A stretch of 64,000 bases of DNA from the NCBI GenBank assembly GCA_918807975.1, contig OU964922.1:31174329-31238328 (forward strand), in the 5' to 3' direction. This document shows positions 54,346 to 64,000 of the stretch, piece by piece. Numbering within the stretch: position 1 is the first letter of the stretch; the number at the start of each line of letters is the position of its first letter. A program made the position numbers and the translations under genes. Under the pieces are notes generated by a model. That model saw only the letters and a program-made list of their open reading frames with translations. It searched no databases and had not been told where the DNA came from. The stretch is from Aplidium turbinatum. Its lineage: Eukaryota > Chordata > Ascidiacea > Aplousobranchia > Polyclinidae.

Positions 54346-57325
54346 AACCTCACCAATGTAAAAATTCGGAAGTTTATATGCTTTTTTGCAATAGTTTACC
54401 AGAGATGACAAAAGATAAAGTTATCTTCAAACATATAAATTTGTGAACAGGGCATGTAAATATGATAGATTTTACAGTAGCCTACGTCAGATAACAAACC
54501 ACTTTTGAAAAAAAGAACTAAAACAACAATATTGCTTATGGGCCATATAGAAACAATTGATCACAACTTGTTGATTCAAAATGAAATGAATGTTTTAATA
54601 AATATATTGATTGCGTTTTTTGTAGCAAAATAATTTTAAAAGTTAGCAAACTTATCTAGCCTCAAATAATTTCTTACTTAACTTTATCTTTTCTATTCAT
54701 TATTTTCTGTCAAAGATGTAATTGGTGCTTGAAACATTATATTTCAAGGTCATAAAAAGAAGCTATTGACTTGGTTGACAAAACACGAGAATGCTTTATA
54801 AAGTTTCACAAAAGCAAATATTGCACCAAAGCAATCGTCTGTTTTGGCTACCTTGAGAATATGTCTGGAGGAAAGCAACAATCAAGAAATTATGCTTGTA
54901 TTCAAAATAATTTTTTATTAATAATATCGAAATTCAAAATCATTGACTTCTTCAGATTTGTAAAGATAATGAAGAATGCAGCAAATATTATAGGTCAAGG
55001 CCAGTGCTATGTCAATGGGGAGCTAAGGAGGGCCCGGCATTCAGGCCCACCGTTTCAAGGAGCTCACAGATAACTGCAGATAAACTGTAGTTATCTGTTG
55101 AAGTAATTTTGAAGCAATACACAGTTGAAACAATTTTGCCTTGTGAAGGAGCTTTTTTGCTGGAAGTAATGCTTGTTGCTTCAGTTGAAGGGATATTTCG
55201 TGCCCTTGGTTGTTCTCTTGGACGAATGCACCACAGTGATGTATTGCATGGAACCCTATCATCAAAAAGAAATGGTAAAAGTGTTATTTCTCGGAAAGTT
55301 TGCTCCGTTGAAACCCTGGCGCACCACTTGTTTTTTAGATCCGCTGCTGTGCACAAGCCACAAAAAAATGATGAAAAAAAAACTGATGATGTTTATTTTT
55401 TAGTTATTTTTATTTAAGCTTTGATTGCAAAAGTTTATGAATATAAAAGTGGCCTACTCTTACCATCTCCGCGTAAAGTAATATCCACTTTCACTTTCCC
55501 CTGCTTTTACCAAACACATAAAACCGCTCGCCTCAATTCTTTTAAAACCAGTAGCCTAGAAACGTATTGAAAGAAAAGAAGCTAAGCGTGCCGTTGATGG
55601 TTCTGTTTGTTTTTTAGTTTCTAACAAAATTATTTCACATCTCGATTGGACATTGGTTGCAGTAAGAAGGTAGACCTATGGTTACTTTCTTAAACAACAA
55701 ACATATTGCTAAAAATTATTTTTGTTTGCCAAATGTCAGACATCCTGTATGATAGCAGGCTCAAAATAAAACAAAGTACTTTACAAGAAAGATATTTTTT
55801 GAACGTGATTTCAGTTTTGTGTCAGTGAGAACAGGGCTTTAAACGGCCACACATTATTTTGGAGTAATGTTGGCAGTACAGTAAACTAGGCGTTAACTCG
55901 GGCGTACCAGCTAGCTAGAGTTGTAGAGTAGACAAGTATAAGTCTATAAAGTTATATTTGACCACGAAATTATTTTAGGGGTTTGAAACCATTTTCAGGA
56001 GTCATGGAAGTTGAAAGAAACAACCCATATTTTGTTTTGATAGTGCATTTACATCAAGTCCATTTTCGTTTAGTGACAATTCGTGCTTTTTAGAGGGTTA
56101 AGGGCCCTGCAATGTTATTTGTTCTGTGGCGGAGTTAGTCTCTCAAAGGCTCTGAGGAGCTAACCAGACGTGTTAATAAAATTGTACAAGATGATGTCTT
56201 TTTGTGTGACTCCAAAAGATGGTGTTATTACAGTCCATGACATGAGTTTGATTAAATAAATAGCATGATAAATAACGTAACGAAACGGATGACTAATGTT
56301 AATGCCAAAAAAATTGTCCATATAATAAACAAAAAAACAACAACAAAACAGGCAAACCAAGCAATATGTCAATGTGAGCCTTAAAACAGAACCCACTGAT
56401 AATGTTTTAAGTTATTAGATTTGTAAAAACAGCTCCATGTCACCAAGGGAACTATTGCCCTCATCTCTTGCTCAATTCAATATAAGCCCGCCTATGCTAG
56501 CAAGAACCAGCCTGAACAAGCAACAATGGTCCAAAACTCGGAGTGGGCACTTGAGCTACTCTCTTCCATGACAAATGAGATATGAGCGCAATTTAATTGG
56601 AAAATGTACCACACGTGTCTTTAACAATAGATATTTTGGACAGCTCTGTGCAATGAAGCGTGACGTGAAAAACAATTACGCTGGCAGCTTCATTGGCAAG
56701 CACCAAATTGCTTTAGAATGCTTGATAACTTGTTCAGCTGTAAGTAGAATCTTCGTAAAAATGTGGAATCAACTTTAAAAACAAGGAATTGACTGCTACA
56801 TTTTGTTTAGGTCAAGTGATGCAATGCTAAGCCGCCTATTAATGAGTTCTCGTGATTGTGCATTAGCTATAGAGATTGAAAGAACTGCTAGTAGTGTGTT
56901 ACTGTGTTGGTGTGTATACAAAATGCTGTTGGTCTAGAATTCTGGTAGACTTGAAATTCCACCCGGCGTTACTTTATGTTTATAAAAATAATCGAGAAAC
57001 TGTCTTATTTGCTATAATAAGTAGGTTTACTGGTATCAATGCCATATCAAGGTAGCCTATGTTATGGCATCTTAATTTTTTTGTGAGTTTATTTTGCAAC
57101 TTTTAACGGTTATTGCATAATAATATTGTCGCCTATTTGACTAGCCATTGTAACTAAACTCTTACCTCCTTATTTTAGCATTGTTAGCACAAACTTTGTT
57201 CACTGTTTTTTCAGATGTCGTTGCTTTTGCAATTGATATTTTTTTCTTTGTATTTTATTAACGTTTTCTTATTTATAATAGCCTACGAAAGATTACATAT
57301 CTTGACTTTGCTTTTGCCAAACCTG
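54346..57325. other. No confirmed gene
   Basis: AT-rich. A 115-codon minus frame at 55012-55356 follows a CACAG acceptor-like site and starts AADLKNKWCARVSTEQ, but it shows no known domain and no partner exon. Nothing else was recognised. Confidence 0.4.
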
Positions 57326-57329
57326 ACAG

Positions 57330-57507
57330 TAAAGATTGTGTGTCTTACCGGTACGCCACACAGACAATAATTATTTTACCGGTATACCATACCGGCAATA
57401 ATTCGTTTACCGGAACGCCGTGCCGGACCATTCTGGATTACCTTCTTTCGCGAAATAAAAAAGTGCGTAGGCTTACCGTTGTTTTAAAGGTTGAAAAGCA
57501 CTGCCCC
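57330..57507. mobile_element. hAT right-end remnant
   Basis: Repeated TTTACCGG(T/A)A(T/C)(A/G)CC words, then AGGTTGAAAAGCACTG at 57507, a hAT terminus like that of the nested element at 8474. No left end was identified. Confidence 0.45.
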
Positions 57508-57829
57508 AGAGTATTGTGAATGGCACCCCAGGGTGCAGCTGCACCCTGTGTGGCAACTACAGCTGTAGCCTATTTATATCCTTTGATACATTTAGCTCGC
57601 ACAGTGAGAAGAAAAATACTCGTTTGACCCTCCTTTACAACCTAATTGAAAACTCAAGCCTTATCTGGCAAGCTGGTACGCGTATTTGTAATGTGCAAGG
57701 TTGCTGCATCAGATGAGGTTTATTAATTAACCAAGCAAACGCCAAGATTTAAATCCACTGATTGCAGACATGTGCTTCATGCACGTTACAAAATTAAATA
57801 AGTTAACGTTTCACCATCGGCAGTGTGGC

Positions 57830-57985
57830 CTAGCGGTGTTAAGTTTAGGGAAGTAGTCATTTTGATGACGGTGGTTTGATTCTTACGTTTGTTATGATTT
57901 TTTTTTCTGTAATTACCAAAGAAAGTTTAATTTAGGAATCAACTCTCTGGTTGAGTGCTAGAAAGTTCACAATGGCTGCTACCAA
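57830..57985 (+). mobile_element. tRNA-derived SINE (family T1)
   Basis: GTGTGGCCTAGCGGTGTTAA head, GGTTTGATTCTTACG B box, then TTTTTTTCTGTAATTACCAA and CTCTCTGGTTGAGTGCTAG, matching 40465-40625. Confidence 0.7.
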
Positions 57986-58114
57986 CTGGTTTAATGGAGA
58001 ACATTGTCCTATGTTAAAGTTTCTACCAGTTTAAACACCTTATCTGCTGCAGCAACCGGCAGAAACACGCAGCCGGTACACCATTGTTTTTAAGGCTAGC
58101 AGATCTCCACAATA

Positions 58115-58455
58115 AAATAATTGATTGATCGTGGAAATTTTTATCCTCAGACAAAAAAGCTTATATATTGTTTGAGAGCTTAATCTTGGCAATTTCGAAA
58201 ACTTGTAAAATCTTTGAGCTATTAGCACAGGCCTGATTACTGAAAATGACAGAATGAAGTTTCTAATTGATGAAGTATTGTTTTCTGTGCCGGGGTGTGT
58301 CTGTGCTTATCTGTAGCCTAATTGTTCTATTTACCAGGTGCCGCTGAAAGCTGAATGGAGAGCAGTCGCAGTCCATAAAATACGTTGCTCAAGTGCACAT
58401 CATGAGAACTAAACTAGAACCGCTTGTTCCTAACGTGCATAAAGTCAGATGCTTT
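58115..58455 (-). mobile_element. SINE family S, copy 5
   Basis: The longest copy. Minus orientation with tRNA-like head CAGTTGGTAAAGCATCTGAC and GGTTCTAGTTT, the family body, and a CAATCAATTATT tail near 58120. Confidence 0.85.
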
Positions 58456-58710
58456 ACCAACTGAATTATGTTATATTTTTTGTTACATTTAATGTTATAT
58501 TTTATGCATAATTTTGTGTTACCCTGTTCAGTGCTCAGACTCCGAAAATAACCTAATTTGTGCCCTGCTAAATACTAATGACTATCTAAGATCAAAATTT
58601 TGTGATGTTGCCTGTAAATTGTTGTACAAGGAAAATTGAGATGTTTGTATTCTCTCCCATGTAGCCTACGTGTATTTGTCTCTTTTTTTTCTTATGTAAC
58701 TCGATATCAG

Positions 58711-58990
58711 GCGCGGATTTATGGGGGGGACCCAGGAGGCCCGCCCCCCCCCCCCGAAATTTTGTGAAAAATTGTATGTTTCCGCATCAAATGGTTTGAT
58801 ATGCTTCTAAACAGCTGATATTAGTCCCTCGGCATCACAATTGATGAAAATGGTTGTTTTAATGTCTATTTTCTAGCATATCGTATATGTCGTAGTATCA
58901 TTGTTCATATCTGTTTAGCTTTTTCTTTCTTTTTAATTGATTTTCAAATTTTCTGGCCCCCCCCCGAAAAAAACTCTTAGATTCGCGCCT
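58711..58990. mobile_element. hAT-like MITE (same family as 11171-11802)
   Basis: Ends CAGGCGCGGATTTAT and TTAGATTCGCGCCTG. AATTGTATGTTTCCGCATCA and ATGGTTTGATATGCTTCTAA are shared with the 11171 copy in inverse. C-rich tracts lie inside both ends. The target duplication is eroded. Confidence 0.82.
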
Positions 58991-59194
58991 GCTCCATGTG
59001 GATGTGTAACATGCGTGCACATCTGAAGCAAACAAATAAATAAATAACCATTGATTGACAAACTCACACAATGGATAAGAAAACTAGCTCAGCCTATTTT
59101 TTGAAGTTTCCTCGTGCACAGCGCGTCGGGCGCTTCACAGATACCAAATCAACTAACAAAATAATTCAAATTTTTTAAACCATAAACAAACAAA

Positions 59195-59350
59195 AACAAA
59201 GTAACTTTTAGCGAGTTTAGCATAATGAATTACACACAAAAAATAGCATAATAACTCAAACGTTTTCGACACTTAGCCTACGTGTGTCCTCATCACTCAT
59301 CAGGAATTACTTAAATCTGCAATATATATAAAATGAAAATTGTAAGATAA
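59195..59350 (-). mobile_element. Penelope-like terminal sequence with hammerhead-like motif
   Basis: Same block as 6600-6770. On the minus strand (59253-59310): CCUGAUGA, a short duplicated GUGAUGAG, GACAC...GUGUC stem with an 11-nt loop, GAAA, ACGUUUGAG. Confidence 0.6.
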
Positions 59351-60001
59351 ATTTGACTGTGCAGTGACTGTGACAACACTCCGGACTGAAAAGCACAAAC
59401 TGAACAAGTGATACAAGAATGATTACAAGTAAATTATGCTACGGGAAACAGATCACATAAGGTGTATACTACAGGCATGTGACAAACAATTAGAACACAC
59501 ACAAAAGGAACGATGAGTCACAGACGAATAACTGCCGGTTGAGAGACGGATTATTAGTTCGTATTTTCAACTAAAGTCCCAGACGCTTTCGTCTCTCTGC
59601 TCAAATGTCGCATACAATTTTACATGTCCGTGTGATTCGGCATTGATGTACATTGGTATGTCCACCAGACATTTGATCACGACAGTACGGGAGCATCTGA
59701 ACGTTAGAGACTTAAAGAAAAGTGCCATCAAAGACCATATCACGGGGTGTTCCTTTTGCACAGATCGAAAATTCAGGAAGCGCTGTTAATCAAACGCTAC
59801 TACCCAAGTTTAAACAAACAATGATTTGCGGGAGGCGCCTCCATTCTTCTGAACATTTATTAGATGTATCACGTACCCCTTGGTCCAATTTCTTTTGTAG
59901 TCATGTAGTTGCCTTTTCTTAATGGAGTTTGTTTTACTTCTGTCTGTCTGTTTTTCACACTATTGCTTTTAATCGACGCGTGTTTCTTGATGCTTATAAT
60001 C

Positions 60002-60344
<343 letters not shown>

Positions 60345-60385
60345 CCTTCAAAAAGTCGAAATTTATTGCATTTTTATTAATATTT

Positions 60386-60433
60386 TCCTATTCCTGATGA
60401 GGGCTTAAGTTAAGCCGAAAACGTTTGACTGTT
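60386..60433 (+). ncRNA. Hammerhead-like motif (GGCUU family, best stem)
   Basis: CUGAUGA, G, GGCUU-AAGUU-AAGCC (perfect stem II), GAAA, ACGUUUGACUG. Self-complementary AACGUU follows the GAA core. Compare the GACAC/GUGUC stem at 6671: different bases, same pairing. Confidence 0.5.
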
Positions 60434-60490
60434 AAACTATTAGTATGTAGGTCTATGTAAAAAAATATTGTTATAATGCTCAACCCTGTT

Positions 60491-61945
60491 GTTGTGCCTT
60501 GCTTGTTTTAGGTACAAGAAAGTAAACTCTCTCCCGAAACTATATGATTATGTTAACCCGTTAAGGTTACTTTGTTTTGTTTGTTTATGGTACAAGAAAG
60601 CAAACTCTCTACCGAAGCCATTCAAATTTTGTTTGCAAATTTATGTCATTGAATACAATTTGGTAATATCTAGATCTATTATTGTAGTTGGAGATATTGC
60701 TCAATCCATTACAGCATTGCTCCGATAGATAAGTCACATGCTACTTATTTATCGGATAAGTACTTATCTATCGTACTTATCTATCGTAAAACACAATATT
60801 AAACTCTGTGTAATTTGCTGGCTAAGCACTGCGTATATTTCCGGCATTAATAAGGCATACAGGAAAAAGCTCCAGTATTATGAAACGCTTAACGGCTAAT
60901 TGTTTAGCTTCAAGACAATAAATCCAGTTTGATATTACGAGGTATGCGCAGTTGTTTCTAAACATTGGTTTATTGCCTTATATACTTAACGCAGCTATTG
61001 ATATGGGTTTGCTACAGAATTTGTATCAACAGGATATAAAAAGAAGTTTAAATGAAATGATGAGAATGGAAGATCGTTTGATTTGATACGATGTTTTTGC
61101 ACGTGGTAATACTTAAAAATATAATTAAACGATGTATGGAAGGTAAAATGCCAAGAAGAAAAAATATGAAAAACATTTTGTGATGACAGCAATTATCTTT
61201 GTTGGTTGTCACAAAATTCTGAAAGGAGAACTTTAAAATTAGAATAAAAGCTATTTCACCATTAGGCTACCTTTGACAAGAAGGTACCGAATGAAAATTT
61301 TACCCGCGGCTAGAAGATGGGTATGTATAGCCTAGTACAGCAGCACCAGGCCAGCCCATAGTGTTCTACCAACCATGTATCTTATTGGATTATTTTTTGG
61401 TCTTATTCAGGCTTACACCAGTAGCTGAAGATTTAGATTGTGTGGACGGGAAGACAAGAAAGCCAATTTTCGTATCCACCTTCAACCGTACCTAAGTGTC
61501 TCGCCAAAAACATAGCCACGTGCTTTTGCTGACGTGACACAGCCACGTGCTGAAGATTTAGATTATGTGGACTGTGGACAAAGAGGAAACCAATCTTCGT
61601 GTCCACTCTCTAGCATGCGATTAGGCTAAATGTCCTGCCAATGACACAACTATACACCCTCTTTAGCAGTGTCGAACTAGAGAAAGGTACTGGCCACTCT
61701 ACACTGGTTAGTGCCGAAGGCGTTGTACAATGAGAACCGTATCTTCTCATCCTCCAATGCTTGGATCAAATACCCGACTCACCTTTACCTTTAAACTAGT
61801 CAGTTGAGTTTTTTTTTTAAATTTACGTGAAGGAAAATCTCAATTTCACAAAAACTCAAGAAAAGCTGACAATTGGACGGCACAATTCAAAATTAAACTA
61901 TTTTATGGGAGGCGCATAGATTCTCCTCAACATAGGCCGCAGTAT
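60491..61945. other. No gene seen
   Basis: A 70-bp direct duplication near 60485-60610 (TACAAGAAAGTAAACTCTCT and variant) and an imperfect pair near 61430-61570 (GAAGATTTAGATTGTGTGGAC). No coding motif. Confidence 0.45.
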
Positions 61946-61947
61946 AT

Positions 61948-62003
61948 TAAATGTAACGTATGAGCCCAGCCTAGTGGGTGAAACACGTGTCTATCGCTGT
62001 CAA
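61948..62003 (+). ncRNA. Degraded hammerhead sequence
   Basis: AUGAGCCCAGCCUAGUGGGU, GAAA, CACGUGUC, UAUCGCUGUC in the order of the 25909 family; the CUGAUGA box is incomplete. Probably inactive. Confidence 0.4.
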
Positions 62004-62068
62004 CTCTTGCTACAAATCGGCTGCCGAGAAACGTATCATAGGCCACTACCCTGTGGCGTCAATCCATG

Positions 62069-62353
62069 GGTAGTCACAGGGCCGGATTTAGCTGATGGGG
62101 GGCCCGGGGCACTTTTAGATCGGGGGGCCCCGTGCAAAAAAATTTTTCAAGCCTACGGCGCGAAAAACCATCTCTACGTATACAGTAGCATCGGTCCAGT
62201 ACTGCACAGCATTTTGCAGAAACTTTAAAGGCCAAAAGGTAAAAAAATAGCACAAAATCACCTTTTTTTCCACATAGGGGGGCCCTTCAAAAGTCGGGGG
62301 GCCCGGGGCAACTGCCCCCTCTGCCCCCCCCTAAATCCGGGCCTGGGTAGTCA
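62069..62353. mobile_element. hAT-like MITE with perfect target duplication
   Basis: Element 62077-62345 has ends CAGGGCCGGATTTAG and CTAAATCCGGGCCTG, and GGTAGTCA duplicated exactly on both sides. GGGGGGCCCGGGGCA lies inside both ends. The relative at 18456-18775 is older. Confidence 0.95.
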
Positions 62354-62699
62354 GTTGCGTCTGCCCAAATGTAGGTAATTAATATGTTTTTCACGTGTTT
62401 TCTATTTTCCAAATTGTTTTTATTGTGTGCTGATATCTGATTACTGCCTATTTCTCGTCGTTTAGTCAGTTAGCTAGTTATGTTTAAGAAGTTGAAATTG
62501 GAGACTTGAGTTGTAGAACTAGTCTACACACCTACTTTAAGTCAAATTTTGTGGAAATTGAATTCTCACCAAAAATATGTGTTATGATGGTTAAATGCTT
62601 CTCCCTGCCCGAAATTTGATTTCAAAACCAGCTTAATTTCGTTAAAATACACCAGCAAAGTGGCTAAAAAAAATTTTTAGAAGGACCAAAGCAACTGTT

Positions 62700-62960
62700 G
62701 GGGGAAAACGTCATTTAACATGTTGCTTTATCTCAAAAGTCGTATTTTAGACAAATAGTTCTTCAACTCAGGCCTTCAGTTCGATACCGCCTATAACCTA
62801 TATATTTCTTACAATAATTCCAGATCCCTGATGAAGGCTGAGTTTATTCCGAAAACGTTCAAATTTTAAAATTATTTTTAAGATATAAAATATATTGTTA
62901 ATGTTCAAGCTTTTTATAGTTTCTTTTGCATTAGTGAAGTACAATCTCATACATAGCTAT
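62700..62960 (+). mobile_element. Penelope-like tail with hammerhead-like motif
   Basis: CAGATCCCTGATGAAGGCTG, AGTTTATTCCGAAAACGTTC and ATAAAATATATTGTTA follow the 12536 tail. The motif (62820-62866) has the CUGAUGA and GAAA boxes, but stem II is reduced to a GG/CC pair. Confidence 0.5.
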
Positions 62961-62981
62961 TCTGACTCACAATCACTTAGT

Positions 62982-63729
62982 CTTATATACAGGGTTGCCA
63001 TACCGTCCTTATTTCTAAGAAATGTCCTTGTTTTTGACTTGAGTCCTTATTTTGTCTTATTTTTATCAATTGCAAATCTTCTATCTTTTTTTGGGAATAT
63101 ATCAATGAGTGGTATCACTTTGATAAGCATCCAACATTCCAACACACATCAACTGGACCCTGCTAAGAGATCAAACAATTGAGTATGAGGAAGTTAAGGG
63201 GTTAGCGAAACAAATTGATCCGCCAATGGCAATGAAGGATTTCTTCGATGAGGTCTCGGCTGTCATTGCTCTGCTCATGAAGATTCCAGACGGTGTGTTC
63301 CGCAAGGATGAACCTGAGGACAAGAGGATGAAGATCTTTACCAGAGACGAATGTTTTCTGTTGCTCTACAAACTGGTTAGCGTAATCGTCTCTCTTCCGG
63401 TCATTAATGCGTTTGTGGAGCAGGTGTTCTCTCTTGTTTCGGCTCAGTGAACCAGGAAACGAAACAGGCTTAGTGAAATGACAGTTAAATCTCCGCTACA
63501 TGTAGAGGTAAGCCTAGACTTGAGCTGTCATGAGATGCAAGAAGCATTTTCTACGAACAAGGAGTTGCTGGAACAGAACGTTTCTGGCAAAAACTATCGC
63601 CTTTGATATATCATATCTCGTATAAGTGCAAAGGTTTGTTCAAAAACGTTTGTTTCGTTTTGTATGAAAATTTAATTTTTAGGTTGTCCTTATTTTGGGG
63701 TCTATGTCAATGGCAACCCTGCTTATATA
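62982..63729 (+). mobile_element. hAT with transposase C-terminal fragment
   Basis: Element 62990-63721 has ends CAGGGTTGCCATACCGTCCT and ATGGCAACCCTG and perfect CTTATATA duplications on both sides. The plus strand keeps the dimerisation domain: LLLYKLVSVIVSLPVINAFV, EQVFSLVSAQ, then RNRLSEMTVKS in another frame. It is an internally deleted, non-autonomous copy. Confidence 0.93.
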
Positions 63730-63842
63730 AATCGATTTACGTTATCTTTTCATTACTTTTTATTTTCATACCATAAGCAACAGGCGTTTAAGAATTCATT
63801 TCAGCCATTAAAATCTCCTTTCAGCCGAATCCGACAATTGTA

Positions 63843-63946
63843 CTCTCAAGTAAATTTTTAAGTTTTGTGTATTTACTTCACTTTGAAACCTTGGCTCTCA
63901 AGTAAATTTTTAAGTTTTGTGTATTTACTTCACTTTGAAACCTTGG
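63843..63946. repeat. 52-bp tandem duplication
   Basis: Two adjacent identical copies of a 52-bp unit beginning CTCTCAAGTAAATTTTTAAG and ending TTTGAAACCTTGG. Confidence 0.97.
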
Positions 63947-64000
63947 ATGTTGGCTACATTAGTTTACATGACAGCAGAGGCATACCCTCACCCAATAACT

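Noticed and set aside
55012-55356. Possible minus-strand exon
   Set aside because: Open with an acceptor-like site, but no domain, partner exon or repeat match; kept only as a note.

Overview
This is an animal (metazoan) nuclear window. It has spliced multi-exon genes with GT-AG and GC-AG introns, seven-transmembrane receptor exons, LINEs, tRNA-derived SINEs, Penelope-like retroelements and many hAT DNA transposons in AT-rich DNA. A marine invertebrate, possibly a non-vertebrate deuterostome, fits best, but the species cannot be read from the sequence.

Two paralogous receptor genes lie in tandem on the minus strand. Gene A (35109 to 28584, 435 codons) and gene B (23408 to 6841, 446 codons) each have seven exons with the same boundaries and phases. 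I could follow both from an ATG with an upstream in-frame stop to the stop codon. They encode rhodopsin-class GPCRs closest in layout to the EDG/MECA group (S1P, LPA and cannabinoid receptors). Their arginine site after TM3 and their TM7 motif are altered in the same way. The only other host-like coding exon is a PC-esterase (NXPE-type) domain at 43608-44267, minus strand.

Layout: 1-1521 hAT remains; 1851-2721 a 20-bp minisatellite; 4382-6268 a fold-back element; 6600-23408 gene B, with introns swollen by nested hATs, a hAT carrying a Penelope tail, a MULE-like element and a decayed multi-copy gene; 23.4-28.6 kb spacer with one hammerhead-ribozyme sequence; 28.6-35.1 kb gene A; 35-43 kb spacer with hATs and a LINE end split by a hAT; 43.6-46.9 kb the NXPE exon, a hAT tail and a second decayed multi-copy gene; 47.2-48.0 kb a 145-bp tandem repeat; 48.7-53.9 kb LINE pieces split by a hAT; 54-64 kb SINEs, Penelope ends, a long GTTA microsatellite and hATs.

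The most interesting system is a set of hammerhead or hammerhead-like RNA motifs on Penelope-like ends. Stem sequences differ between families while pairing is kept. One copy lies on gene B's strand about 120 nt after its stop codon. Two hAT copies carry the same Penelope tail with the same junction, which suggests capture before amplification.
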